This document shows, piece by piece, positions 1 through 6,285 of a stretch of DNA of 13,972 bases (positions within the stretch are counted from its first letter, which is position 1; each line of letters starts with the position of its first letter). Source of the stretch: Saprospiraceae bacterium (lineage in GTDB: Bacteria; Bacteroidota; Bacteroidia; Chitinophagales; Saprospiraceae). The DNA lies in contig JABDJM010000261.1 in NCBI GenBank assembly GCA_013002475.1, positions 1 to 13,972 on the forward strand, in the 5' to 3' direction. A program made the position numbers and the translations under genes. The notes under the pieces are model-generated. The model was not told the origin of the DNA and did no database searches. It saw only the letters and a program-made list of their open reading frames with translations.

Positions 1-155
1 ACATGTCCCTTGGTTAGCAATCCCAGCAACAGACGCTCCAGCATCACGGGCTGGCCGACAATGACTTTGGCCGTCTCCTGCCTTAAGCGATCCACAAAAG
101 CACTTTCTAGGTAGATCTGTTGATTTAAAGCTTCAATATCTATGGACGTTTGCAT
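1..155 (-). CDS. MoxR-family AAA+ ATPase, N-terminal fragment (runs off left edge)
   Basis: Only the first 51 codons are in the window. The ATG is at 155-153 and the frame stays open to base 1. The translation begins MQTSIDIEALNQ and continues into VIVGQPVMLERLLLGLLTKG followed by HV. This matches the conserved N-terminal block of MoxR/AAA_3 ATPases (VIVGQ, a hydrophobic helix, then GH before the Walker A loop). MoxR ATPases are cytoplasmic chaperone-like proteins, often encoded next to DUF58 and von Willebrand factor A proteins and thought to help metal or cofactor insertion; none of those partners can be seen here. The Walker A and B motifs lie beyond the edge, so the family call rests on the N-terminal block alone. 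An AAGGA sequence sits about 12 bases upstream of the ATG. The 58-base gap from the preceding small-protein gene and a good -7 motif in it suggest a separate promoter. Confidence 0.85.
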   Translation of the reverse strand, partial: MQTSIDIEALNQQIYLESAFVDRLRQETAKVIVGQPVMLERLLLGLLTKGH

Positions 156-187
156 CCTGAATCCTTTTTTAAGTATTAGTAGGTGGG

Positions 188-195
188 CAAATTTA
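188..195 (-). promoter_or_regulatory. Candidate Bacteroidota -7 promoter element for the MoxR gene
   Basis: Read on the minus strand, 195-188 is TAAATTTG, an exact match to the Bacteroidota -7 consensus TAnnTTTG. It lies about 33 bases upstream of the MoxR-type ATG. I see no clear TTG -33 element at the usual 17-23 base spacing, so the call rests on the -7 box and its position in the short intergenic gap. Confidence 0.35.
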
Positions 196-213
196 GAAAA
201 TGCCGAATAAAGC

Positions 214-564
214 CTAATTATTGTCTGCAGGAAGCAATGGGCTCACAGCAGATGAATCTGTCAGCGGCAGGAGCTCGGGCTTCTCGGGTTTGGAAGGCTT
301 TGGCGGCCTCGTCAGAGTATCAAAAAGCATTAGAGCCTCCGCCATATCAAAGGCAATGGAATCAGCAATTGTTTTCGCTTCCTCCAGTACTTTTTCTCTA
401 CACCGTTCCTCAACATTTTTAGTGTAGGATATTAACCGTCGATCCAGTTCCTTCTGGATCAGAGAAGACCGCGAAGGCAGCTTAGCCTTTTCTTTGTTGT
501 ACTGGACATACTTCCACAGAAAAAAAGAAGCAGCCAAAAGAATTATCCAATACCGCTTCTTCAT
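214..564 (-). CDS. Small single-pass membrane protein of unknown function
   Basis: I do not recognise this 116-residue protein. It starts [19 protein letters not shown]: two lysines and an arginine, then one hydrophobic segment (about residues 5-20) that looks like an uncleaved signal anchor. A charged, probably helical region follows (about 22-85), with Cys55, Thr65, Asp68 and Ser69. The C-terminus is rich in proline, with PPKPSKPEKPE around residues 88-98, and probably disordered. Topology is inferred to be N-in with the body in the periplasm. Its ATG overlaps the stop of the preceding gene in an ATGA junction, so it is probably translationally coupled and the last gene of the lptB cluster. 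The Cys-x9-Thr-x2-Asp-Ser spacing recurs in the neighbouring 83-residue protein. A role in envelope or LPS transport is suggested only by context. Confidence 0.7.
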   Translation of the reverse strand: MKKRYWIILLAASFFLWKYVQYNKEKAKLPSRSSLIQKELDRRLISYTKNVEERCREKVLEEAKTIADSIAFDMAEALMLFDTLTRPPKPSKPEKPELLPLTDSSAVSPLLPADNN

Positions 565-812
565 TCTCGGTCTGTCAGTTTTCTAATTTCGATCATTTGC
601 AATTCTACGAGCGAGTCCACCATTGTCCTAAGCAAGGAGTCCCTTCCGATATCGCACAGGTTGTCGAGCTTGATCCGTAGGGAAGGAGCATCCCGGTTAT
701 AGAGAGTATCTACAACATCTTTTTCCTCAGGAGTCAGTTCAGCAGTCGGTAATCGACAGGAAATCTCGAAGGTGAGGATGATCAAAAAAAATATGAAGAG
801 TAGCCTATTCAA
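561..812 (-). CDS. Small probable lipoprotein, TTG start, unknown function
   Basis: This 83-residue protein opens [19 protein letters not shown]: one basic residue, a strongly hydrophobic core and Cys19, as in a signal-peptidase II lipoprotein. The lipobox is imperfect (Glu at -3, Ile at -2, Ser at -1), so lipidation is likely but not certain. The mature part is short, charged and probably helical, with Cys53, Thr63, Asp66 and Ser67 spaced exactly as in the next gene's product. The start is TTG at 812-810. No ATG lies before the hydrophobic segment, and without that segment the product would lose its export signal, so TTG is preferred. The start overlaps the lptB stop by 8 bases and the stop overlaps the next ATG by 4, which implies one transcript with lptB. 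No known family recognised. Confidence 0.65.
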   Translation of the reverse strand: MNRLLFIFFLIILTFEISCRLPTAELTPEEKDVVDTLYNRDAPSLRIKLDNLCDIGRDSLLRTMVDSLVELQMIEIRKLTDRE

Positions 813-1563
813 AATCCATGGCTTTTCTCTTCAATTCAAAATTCTTCCCGAGATATACTTTCCGAACCAATTCATCTGCCGCTAACTCTTCTGCTGTTCC
901 TGCCTTTAAGATCTTTCCTTCGAACATCAGATAAGCACGGTCAGTGATGCTCAGCGTTTCCTGAACATTATGATCCGTAATGAGGATCCCGATATTCTTA
1001 GTCTTCAATTTGGCCACTATGCTTTGAATGTCCTCCACGGCGATCGGATCGATTCCTGCAAAAGGCTCATCCAAAAGGATGAAGGAGGGATTGGTTGCTA
1101 ATGCCCTGGCAATTTCCGTTCTTCTTCTTTCTCCTCCAGAGAGTGTGTCGCCTTTGCTCTTCCGAACTTTTTCCAGGCTGAATTCTGAGATCAATTCTTC
1201 CTGACGCTCATTTCGTTCCTCCAAGCTTAGATCTGTCATTTCAAGGACCGCCATAATATTATCCTCCACACTTAGTTTGCGAAAGACTGAAGGCTCCTGT
1301 GGCAGATAGCCAATTCCTCTCTGCGCGCGCTTATACATAGGTAGTGAAGTGATATCCTCATCATCTAAAAATACCTGACCTCCGTTAGGTTGGATAAAAC
1401 CCACAACCATATAGAATGTGGTTGTTTTTCCAGCACCATTTGGACCTAAGAGTCCCACTATTTCCCCTTGATTAACATCAATGGAAACATCCTCAACCAC
1501 CGTCCGGCTGCCATATTTTTTAACCAGGGCCCTGGCTTTTAGAATTTTGATTTTTGACTCCAT
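805..1563 (-). CDS. lptB: LPS export ABC transporter ATP-binding protein LptB
   Basis: LptB is the cytoplasmic ATPase of the LptB2FG complex, which extracts lipopolysaccharide from the inner membrane and drives it along LptC/LptA to LptD in the outer membrane. All ABC motifs are visible (numbering from the ATG): Walker [10 protein letters not shown] at 40-48, Q-loop Gln89 in [10 protein letters not shown], signature [15 protein letters not shown] from 141, Walker [14 protein letters not shown] from 161 with Glu166 as catalytic base, and switch His198 in [15 protein letters not shown] and [12 protein letters not shown] are typical of LptB rather than other small ABC ATPases. At 252 residues the length is close to the family's usual size of about 240. 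A GTG three bases upstream (1566-1564), directly abutting the previous TAA, would add one Met; I prefer the ATG. No lptF, lptG, lptC or lptA is in the window. Confidence 0.95.
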   Translation of the reverse strand: MESKIKILKARALVKKYGSRTVVEDVSIDVNQGEIVGLLGPNGAGKTTTFYMVVGFIQPNGGQVFLDDEDITSLPMYKRAQRGIGYLPQEPSVFRKLSVEDNIMAVLEMTDLSLEERNERQEELISEFSLEKVRKSKGDTLSGGERRRTEIARALATNPSFILLDEPFAGIDPIAVEDIQSIVAKLKTKNIGILITDHNVQETLSITDRAYLMFEGKILKAGTAEELAADELVRKVYLGKNFELKRKAMDFE

Positions 1564-1566
1564 CAC

Positions 1567-3180
1567 TTAATTTTCAAAATTAACGATCCACTCTTCCTCC
1601 CGGTCAAAATTGGGAAGTAATTTTCCAATTTTCTTGACCAAAACCGGTTCAGGATGCCTACTTAATGTAAAGTCCACGGCGTCCCATTTTCCATTTGGAG
1701 TGGTATCAGCAATAATTCGGAGGTTATAATCCAAAGGATCCAAACTTCTGAAATCAAGAACATATTCTCCGCCTCCCATTAACAACTCCTCTTTTACCAC
1801 TTTACCGCCAGAGTCCTCCAGTTGAAGCAAATACTGGGTCAATGAGTCCGGGACCTGTACAGTCACCTTGAGGTTGGACAGTTCCTCCAGGCTTTTAACT
1901 TTTATTATATAGTCAAGGCTATCGTTTGTTCTTTGATGAATGCTTTCAAGGGAGCCGGGAGCCAATTGAAGCCGGTAGCTCTGGCCTCCTGCCCAGGGAT
2001 GATTCAACTTCAAAGATCTGGAGTTCTCACCGAAACTCATTTCAAAATCAAGCTTGGTTTCAAGGGAGTCAACCCTAAGGGTAATTAAGTCGGTTTCGAA
2101 CTTATGGAGGGACTGTGTAAAGCTCAGTTCTAAATCATCTGTAGAAATAAGATCAATTTCTTTTTTGTCGCCGAGTTTTGACGCCAGATTTAAGTCCGAC
2201 TCTTCAGGATCCAGGCCTCCTTTTATCGACAGGGTATCCCTAAATAGACTGTCTCGTTCAACAAATATTTGAAAAGCACTGGTGTCCGGATTGTGATACC
2301 AAATTAGGAGACTATCCTTCTCAACAATCGAAGAAAACCTTTGGGGTCCATCAGAATAAGAAACACTCACATCTTCCGGTGGAGTATTGAAGGCGAGTTT
2401 TATTTTTCCGTACTCACCCAACTCCTTATCTAGGATCCTCAACTGAGTTTTTTCCGACTTTGATATCCGGAATTCCAATTGGGTGTTCATTGTATCCGGA
2501 AGGATCAGAAAACTATCTAAGAATGCGAATGCCTCACCAATCTCTTCATACAAGTAATTATTTCGTGTCTCCACTAAAGCAAATACCTGAAAAGTATCAG
2601 CTTTCATGTTTTCTATGGAAAATAGACCCTCTGCATCTGTCCTTGCTAGGTATAGAGGTTTGTTCTTGAAGACCGTAGTATCCGAAAGATCCTCATGAAC
2701 AAGGATCAAAGCCTTTTCCACTGGTTCACCGGAATAGGCATCTATGACTTTTCCTGAGATATTCAGAGAGTCAATAAAGTCTCCAGTGGAAAAAACCATT
2801 CGCAGGTTTGGCACTGAATTTCCCGCTGTGAAATCGACTACCGATTCACCAAAGTTTATGATGTAGGTGATATTCTCTTTCAATGGTTCCTCCCCGAATT
2901 CAAAGATGACTGTCTTCTTTTTTAAAGACACCGTATAGTCCTCTGTAAAAGGTGAAACGACCAATTGATTTCGCGTATCCTTGAGCTCAATCCATTCATT
3001 AAAGATCAATTCAACCCTTTGCTTGGTAAATCCTGTTTGGAAGTTCTCAGTAGAATTAAGGCTATCCAGTTTCGGGGGTTCCTCATCAGGGTCACCACCA
3101 GACGGAGGAACGATCTGAGCACAGGCCTGAAAAATCAGAAACCCAAAAACAAAATATATTCCACGCTTAAAAATGCTCAT
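1567..3180 (-). CDS. Ig-like (SbsA/Big_5-type) envelope lipoprotein with carboxypeptidase-regulatory-like domain
   Basis: This 537-residue protein has a signal peptide, MSIFKRGIYFVFGFLIFQAC, with a candidate lipid-modified Cys20 (the lipobox is loose, Phe-Gln-Ala before Cys). After it comes the Bacteroidota hallmark IVPPSGGDPDEEPPKL. An SbsA-type Ig-like domain follows (about 35-132), with VELIFNEWIEL, QLVVSPF and ITYIINFGESVVD as typical blocks. A carboxypeptidase-regulatory-like beta-sandwich comes next (about 140-200; ISGKVIDAYSGEPVEKALI, then DAEGLFSIENM). The remainder, about 200-537, is beta-rich without a recognised domain. Proteins with this N-terminus are widespread in Bacteroidota, and their function is not established. 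An in-frame TTG at 3201 would add seven residues before the signal peptide, so the ATG at 3180 is chosen. The stop directly abuts lptB, suggesting cotranscription and an envelope role. Confidence 0.85.
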   Translation of the reverse strand: MSIFKRGIYFVFGFLIFQACAQIVPPSGGDPDEEPPKLDSLNSTENFQTGFTKQRVELIFNEWIELKDTRNQLVVSPFTEDYTVSLKKKTVIFEFGEEPLKENITYIINFGESVVDFTAGNSVPNLRMVFSTGDFIDSLNISGKVIDAYSGEPVEKALILVHEDLSDTTVFKNKPLYLARTDAEGLFSIENMKADTFQVFALVETRNNYLYEEIGEAFAFLDSFLILPDTMNTQLEFRISKSEKTQLRILDKELGEYGKIKLAFNTPPEDVSVSYSDGPQRFSSIVEKDSLLIWYHNPDTSAFQIFVERDSLFRDTLSIKGGLDPEESDLNLASKLGDKKEIDLISTDDLELSFTQSLHKFETDLITLRVDSLETKLDFEMSFGENSRSLKLNHPWAGGQSYRLQLAPGSLESIHQRTNDSLDYIIKVKSLEELSNLKVTVQVPDSLTQYLLQLEDSGGKVVKEELLMGGGEYVLDFRSLDPLDYNLRIIADTTPNGKWDAVDFTLSRHPEPVLVKKIGKLLPNFDREEEWIVNFEN

Positions 3181-3273
3181 TCCAGAAAATTGCCCGCACA
3201 AATTTGATAAATTTTCTCAGGCTATTTTTTTGATAAATAGGGATAACAGAATTCAACTGGTAGATGCTCCCTT

Positions 3274-3292
3274 CCTTTTTAGTTAAAAAAGG
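3274..3292 (-). terminator. AT-rich hairpin just after xerD, possible weak terminator
   Basis: A perfect 7-bp inverted repeat, CCTTTTT / AAAAAGG, with a 5-base loop begins one base after the xerD stop codon. It could terminate xerD transcription, but five of seven pairs are A-T and no U-tract follows the hairpin in the direction of xerD, so it would be weak. It lies between xerD and the promoter region of the Ig-like lipoprotein gene. Confidence 0.3.
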
Positions 3293-4198
3293 TTAAAGCC
3301 TCCCTTTTGGGTGAAAATTCAGAATTGTTTCCCTTAAATACTCCTTATCCAAATGTGTATAGATCTCAGTAGTTGTAATGGACTCATGGCCCAACATATC
3401 CTGAACCGCCTTAAGGTTGGCACCGCCCTCAACCAGGTGAGTGGCAAACGAATGGCGGAGGGTATGCGGCGAAACCTTTTTTTTGATACCCGCATCCCGG
3501 GCCGCTTGCTTAACAATATTGAAAACCATCACCCTGGATAAACGCGACCCACGCCTGTTTAAAAACAGCATACTCTCCTCCCCCTTTTTAACTGCATTTT
3601 TTTTCCGCACATGCTCTAGATATAGCTGAATATGCTTTATGGCGTCATCTCCAATCGGTACCAGTCTTTCCTTATCGTTCTTTCCGATGACCCGAATGAA
3701 TCCTAAATCCGGATAAAATCCATTGATCTTCAGGTTGATCAATTCAGAGACGCGAAGCCCGCAGGCGTAAAGCGTTTCCAACATGGCTCTATTTCGGGTC
3801 CCCTGCGGAAGAGAAAGATCTATACTGTCAAGCATTGCCTGGATCTCTGCATAAGTCAAAACCTCGGGTATCTTCTGACCCAATTTTGGACCCTCGATCA
3901 ATTCACTAGGATCCTCCTGCATAAGATCTTCAACGAGAAGGTATTTATAAAAGGCCTTGATCCCGGAAAGTATGCGGCCCTGGCTCCGGGCGCCAAGACC
4001 CAGATCGTGCAAATAGCTTAGAAACTGCTGGATGTCGCCCATCTCAATTCCTAGCGGTCCTTTGGGAGACTCTAGCTGCTGGTCAAACCCCGACAATTTA
4101 TCGACATCACGGACATAAGCTTGCACAGAATTTTCTGAAAGCGACCGTTCTAATTGCAGGTAAGCTCTAAATCCACTTTTGCAGCTTCTCCAATCCAT
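3293..4198 (-). CDS. xerD: Site-specific tyrosine recombinase XerD
   Basis: XerD acts with a XerC-like partner at the chromosomal dif site to resolve chromosome dimers at division. The 301-residue product opens with MDWRSCKSGFRAYLQLERSL and the SAM-like core-binding domain (about 1-90, LSENSVQAYVRDVDKL). The catalytic domain carries Arg149 (ACGLRVSEL), Lys173 (IGKNDKERLVP), His245 and Arg248 (SPHTLRHSFATH), His271 (LGHESI) and nucleophile Tyr280 (IYTHL). These positions are each one higher than in E. coli XerD (148, 172, 244, 247, 270, 279), which supports both the identity and the start at 4198. The frame is open upstream to an ATG at 4312, but the extra 38 residues resemble nothing in the family, and a candidate promoter lies inside that stretch. 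The gene is transcribed divergently from the ilv operon. An integrase of a mobile element is unlikely given the chromosomal neighbours and canonical length. Confidence 0.93.
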   Translation of the reverse strand: MDWRSCKSGFRAYLQLERSLSENSVQAYVRDVDKLSGFDQQLESPKGPLGIEMGDIQQFLSYLHDLGLGARSQGRILSGIKAFYKYLLVEDLMQEDPSELIEGPKLGQKIPEVLTYAEIQAMLDSIDLSLPQGTRNRAMLETLYACGLRVSELINLKINGFYPDLGFIRVIGKNDKERLVPIGDDAIKHIQLYLEHVRKKNAVKKGEESMLFLNRRGSRLSRVMVFNIVKQAARDAGIKKKVSPHTLRHSFATHLVEGGANLKAVQDMLGHESITTTEIYTHLDKEYLRETILNFHPKGRL

Positions 4199-4276
4199 TT
4201 GGCTAAGATAGCCCTTCTTCCTTGGCACTAAACAGTCTGGGAATTGTAGTTCTGAAGATATTGGCCCAGCAGCATT

Positions 4277-4284
4277 CAAAATTA
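4277..4284 (-). promoter_or_regulatory. Candidate -7 promoter element for xerD
   Basis: On the minus strand 4284-4277 reads TAATTTTG, matching TAnnTTTG. A TTG is present at 4312-4310, but its 25-base spacing is slightly longer than the usual 17-23. The element lies about 80 bases upstream of the preferred xerD start, which is another reason to reject the longer start at 4312. Confidence 0.3.
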
Positions 4285-4408
4285 TTGACGGAAATAAAGG
4301 CCTATCGTGCAATAAATTTTATAAAGTATGGAATCACTTCCTTTAAATTTTAAGAGGTGATTTGAGAGTCACCACCTCCACATTTTGGATATCGGCAAGC
4401 AAAAAAAT

Positions 4409-4435
4409 TTGGGTCTTACCATCCTTGCATGTTTG
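4409..4435 (+). promoter_or_regulatory. Tentative promoter of the ilv leader/operon
   Basis: A TTG at 4409-4411 followed after 16 bases by CATGTTTG at 4428-4435 is the best approximation to the Bacteroidota TTG / TAnnTTTG promoter upstream of the leader ORF. The -7 box has one mismatch and the spacing is one base short. It would place the transcript start near 4442, giving a leader 5' end about 33 bases before its start codon. A second one-mismatch box (AAAATTTG, 4404-4411) is an alternative. Confidence 0.25.
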
Positions 4436-4474
4436 AATGATTCGATTGACCTTTAATACTAATTCAAAATTGAG

Positions 4475-4534
4475 ATGCTTAGCAACATTATTATTTCTGT
4501 CAACAACATTATCGTGATTCCAAAAGATCACTAG
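4475..4534 (+). CDS. ilvL: ilv operon leader peptide (attenuator control peptide)
   Basis: A 19-codon ORF, MLSNIIISVNNIIVIPKDH, starts at ATG 4475 and ends at TAG 4532-4534. It holds six isoleucines (five ATT, one ATC), two valines and one leucine: 9 of 19 residues are the end products of the downstream operon. An in-frame stop at 4460-4462 and no earlier ATG fix the start. In enteric bacteria ilvL and ivbL have the same layout: a short peptide rich in regulatory codons, then a terminator before the first structural gene. The Ile-rich part is an imperfect in-frame duplication, CAACATTAT at 4483-4491 and again 21 bases on at 4504-4512. The peptide itself probably has no other function; its translation speed would sense Ile- and Val-tRNA charging. 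The symbol is by analogy with enteric ilvL; there is no evidence of homology. Confidence 0.8.
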   Translation: MLSNIIISVNNIIVIPKDH

Positions 4535-4588
4535 CAGGGAGGTAAGTTGCTTTAAAAATAATGGCCGCTCTTCCCGGGCGGCTTTTTT
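4514..4588 (+). promoter_or_regulatory. Ribosome-mediated transcription attenuator of the ilv operon
   Basis: Three pairings can be drawn by eye. First, GTGAT (4514-4518) with ATCAC (4527-4531), overlapping the last leader codons, could be a pause hairpin. Second, GGGAGG (4537-4542) with CTTCCC (4570-4575), six pairs including one G-U, is a candidate antiterminator. Third is the terminator at 4564-4588. The second pairing would occupy the whole terminator loop and one base of its 5' arm, so the two should exclude each other. Inferred logic: a ribosome stalled on Ile/Val codons (up to 4519) leaves GGGAGG free and allows read-through. A ribosome reaching the stop codon at 4532 covers GGGAGG and allows termination. 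The terminator and leader are clear; the antiterminator is the less certain part. Confidence 0.65.
4564..4588 (+). terminator. Intrinsic terminator between leader peptide and ilvD
   Basis: GCCGC at 4564-4568 pairs with GCGGC at 4578-4582. T4569-G4577 (wobble) and C4570-G4576 extend it to a 7-bp stem with a TTCCC loop, and it is followed at once by TTTTTT (4583-4588). This is a textbook Rho-independent terminator, yet it sits directly before the first gene of an operon on the same strand, with the ilvD ATG at 4594. A terminator in that position is expected for attenuation, not for ending xerD, which is divergent. Confidence 0.9.
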
Positions 4589-4593
4589 ATTGA

Positions 4594-6282
4594 ATGGAAG
4601 AAACAAACAAACTTAACAAGTACAGCAGGCATGTAACGCAGGATGATAGTCAGCCTGCAGCCCAAGCCATGCTTCATGCTCTCGGCCTCTCAAGGAAAGA
4701 CCTTGAAAAGCCACAGATCGGTATCGTAAGTACCGGCTGGGAAGGAAATCCCTGCAATGTTCATTTGAACGGTTTAGCTCAAAAGATCAAAGCTAGTGTC
4801 CTGGATCAGGACCTGATTGGATTGATCTTTCACACCATCGGGGTCAGTGATGGAATTAGTATGGGTACCTCAGGTATGCGTTTTTCCCTACCATCCAGAG
4901 ATATCATCGCGGACTCCATAGAAACGGTTGCATCAGCCCAATGGTATGATGGATTGGTAACTGTTGTGGGCTGTGATAAAAATATGCCTGGTGCCATGAT
5001 GGCCCTGGGCAGGCTTAACCGGCCTTCTGTATTGGTCTACGGAGGTACCATTCAGCCAGGCTGTGTGGCAGACAAAAAGCTGGACATTGTTTCTGCTTTT
5101 GAAGCATTAGGACAAAAAATTTCTGGAACGATAAGCGAGGAGCATTTCCGAGAGATCGTTGAAAATGCCTGTCCCGGACCTGGTGCCTGCGGGGGCATGT
5201 ACACCGCCAATACTATGGCTTCGGCCATCGAGGCTCTGGGTATGAGCCTACCCTACAACTCATCTTACCCGGCCGTTTCAGATGAAAAGGCCGAAGAGTG
5301 TTCCCGGGTTGGAGCTGCTATCAGGGCTGTGCTTGAAAAGGACCTCAAGCCCCGCGACATCATGAGCCGCGAGTCCTTTGAAAATGCCATAAGATTAATA
5401 ACCGTCCTGGGAGGTTCCACCAATGCAGTCATTCATCTGATCGCAATGGCAAAAGCTGTAAATGTAAAACTCAACCTGAAAGACTTCCAAAGGATCAGCG
5501 ACACGACCCCATTTCTTGCGGACTTAAAACCATCAGGCAAATTTGTGATGGAAGACCTTCATAAAGTTGGAGGAGTGCCTGCGGTGATGAAGATGATGCT
5601 CTCAGAAGGATTGCTGACGGGAGACTGTCTTACGGTTACCGGAAAAACAATAGCAGAGAACTTACAGGAGTGCAAACCACTAAATGAACAACAGAAAGTG
5701 ATCCTCCCGGCATCAAAGCCTATCAAAAAATCCGGGCACCTTCAGATTCTATTTGGAAACCTGGCACCGGAAGGCGCCGTTGCGAAGATCACTGGAAAAG
5801 AAGGCACCATATTTAATGGAAATGCCCGTGTATTTAACAGCGAAGCGGAAGCCAATGCCGCCATCGCAGGTAAAAAGATCAAAGCTGGAGAGGTCATCGT
5901 CATCAGGTTTTGCGGACCAAAAGGAGCACCTGGAATGCCCGAGATGTTAAAACCCACATCTGCGATTATGGGAGCTGGCCTGGGTGGCCAGGTAGCCCTG
6001 ATTACGGATGGTCGCTTTTCAGGAGGCACTCATGGCTTCGTGGTAGGCCATGTAACGCCGGAGGCTCAACAAGGAGGGCTTATTGCGCTTGTAGAGGATG
6101 GAGACCCTATTTCTATTGATGCAGAAAACAATCTCCTTGAGCTAAAAATAGACGCAAAAGAAATTGAAAAAAGGCAGGCAGCCTGGAATCCTCCGGTCCC
6201 TGCTGCAACCCATGGGATATTAGCCAAGTATATAAATACAGTGAGTTCAGCCAGCGAAGGCTGTGTCACAGATGAATTTTAA
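4594..6282 (+). CDS. ilvD: Dihydroxy-acid dehydratase IlvD
   Basis: IlvD dehydrates 2,3-dihydroxy-isovalerate and 2,3-dihydroxy-3-methylvalerate to the keto-acid precursors of valine and isoleucine, using an Fe-S cluster in the cytoplasm. At 562 residues it has the family's usual length. Conserved blocks in order: [14 protein letters not shown] with Cys54, [12 protein letters not shown] with Cys127, [17 protein letters not shown] with Cys199, [30 protein letters not shown], and [13 protein letters not shown] followed by [19 protein letters not shown]. Cys54, Cys127 and Cys199 are the expected cluster ligands. The ATG at 4594 fits the usual N-terminus of Bacteroidota IlvD ([20 protein letters not shown]). 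It lies only 5 bases after the terminator U-tract, so there is no free Shine-Dalgarno sequence. First structural gene of the operon, 3 bases before ilvB. Confidence 0.97.
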   Translation: MEETNKLNKYSRHVTQDDSQPAAQAMLHALGLSRKDLEKPQIGIVSTGWEGNPCNVHLNGLAQKIKASVLDQDLIGLIFHTIGVSDGISMGTSGMRFSLPSRDIIADSIETVASAQWYDGLVTVVGCDKNMPGAMMALGRLNRPSVLVYGGTIQPGCVADKKLDIVSAFEALGQKISGTISEEHFREIVENACPGPGACGGMYTANTMASAIEALGMSLPYNSSYPAVSDEKAEECSRVGAAIRAVLEKDLKPRDIMSRESFENAIRLITVLGGSTNAVIHLIAMAKAVNVKLNLKDFQRISDTTPFLADLKPSGKFVMEDLHKVGGVPAVMKMMLSEGLLTGDCLTVTGKTIAENLQECKPLNEQQKVILPASKPIKKSGHLQILFGNLAPEGAVAKITGKEGTIFNGNARVFNSEAEANAAIAGKKIKAGEVIVIRFCGPKGAPGMPEMLKPTSAIMGAGLGGQVALITDGRFSGGTHGFVVGHVTPEAQQGGLIALVEDGDPISIDAENNLLELKIDAKEIEKRQAAWNPPVPAATHGILAKYINTVSSASEGCVTDEF

Positions 6283-6285
6283 TAC

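Noticed and set aside
183..427. Two overlapping plus-strand open frames at the left end
   Set aside because: Both are opposite the small membrane-protein gene, which has an export segment and an ATGA overlap with its neighbour. Neither plus-strand frame has supporting features.
3181..3201. TTG start seven codons upstream of the Ig-like lipoprotein
   Set aside because: It places polar residues before a well-formed signal peptide that starts at the ATG at 3180.
4199..4312. 38-residue N-terminal extension of XerD from ATG 4312
   Set aside because: It does not resemble the family, it would overlap a candidate promoter, and a start at 4198 puts all catalytic residues within one position of E. 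coli XerD.
4564..4588. Reading the terminator as the end of a plus-strand gene upstream of ilvD
   Set aside because: The only plus-strand gene before it is the 19-codon leader; xerD is on the opposite strand, so attenuation is the better explanation.
4343..4606. Minus-strand open frame of 87 codons antisense to the ilv leader region
   Set aside because: It covers the leader peptide, terminator and first ilvD codons, has no recognisable domain or export signal, and its start lies inside ilvD. The plus-strand leader explains the same bases better.
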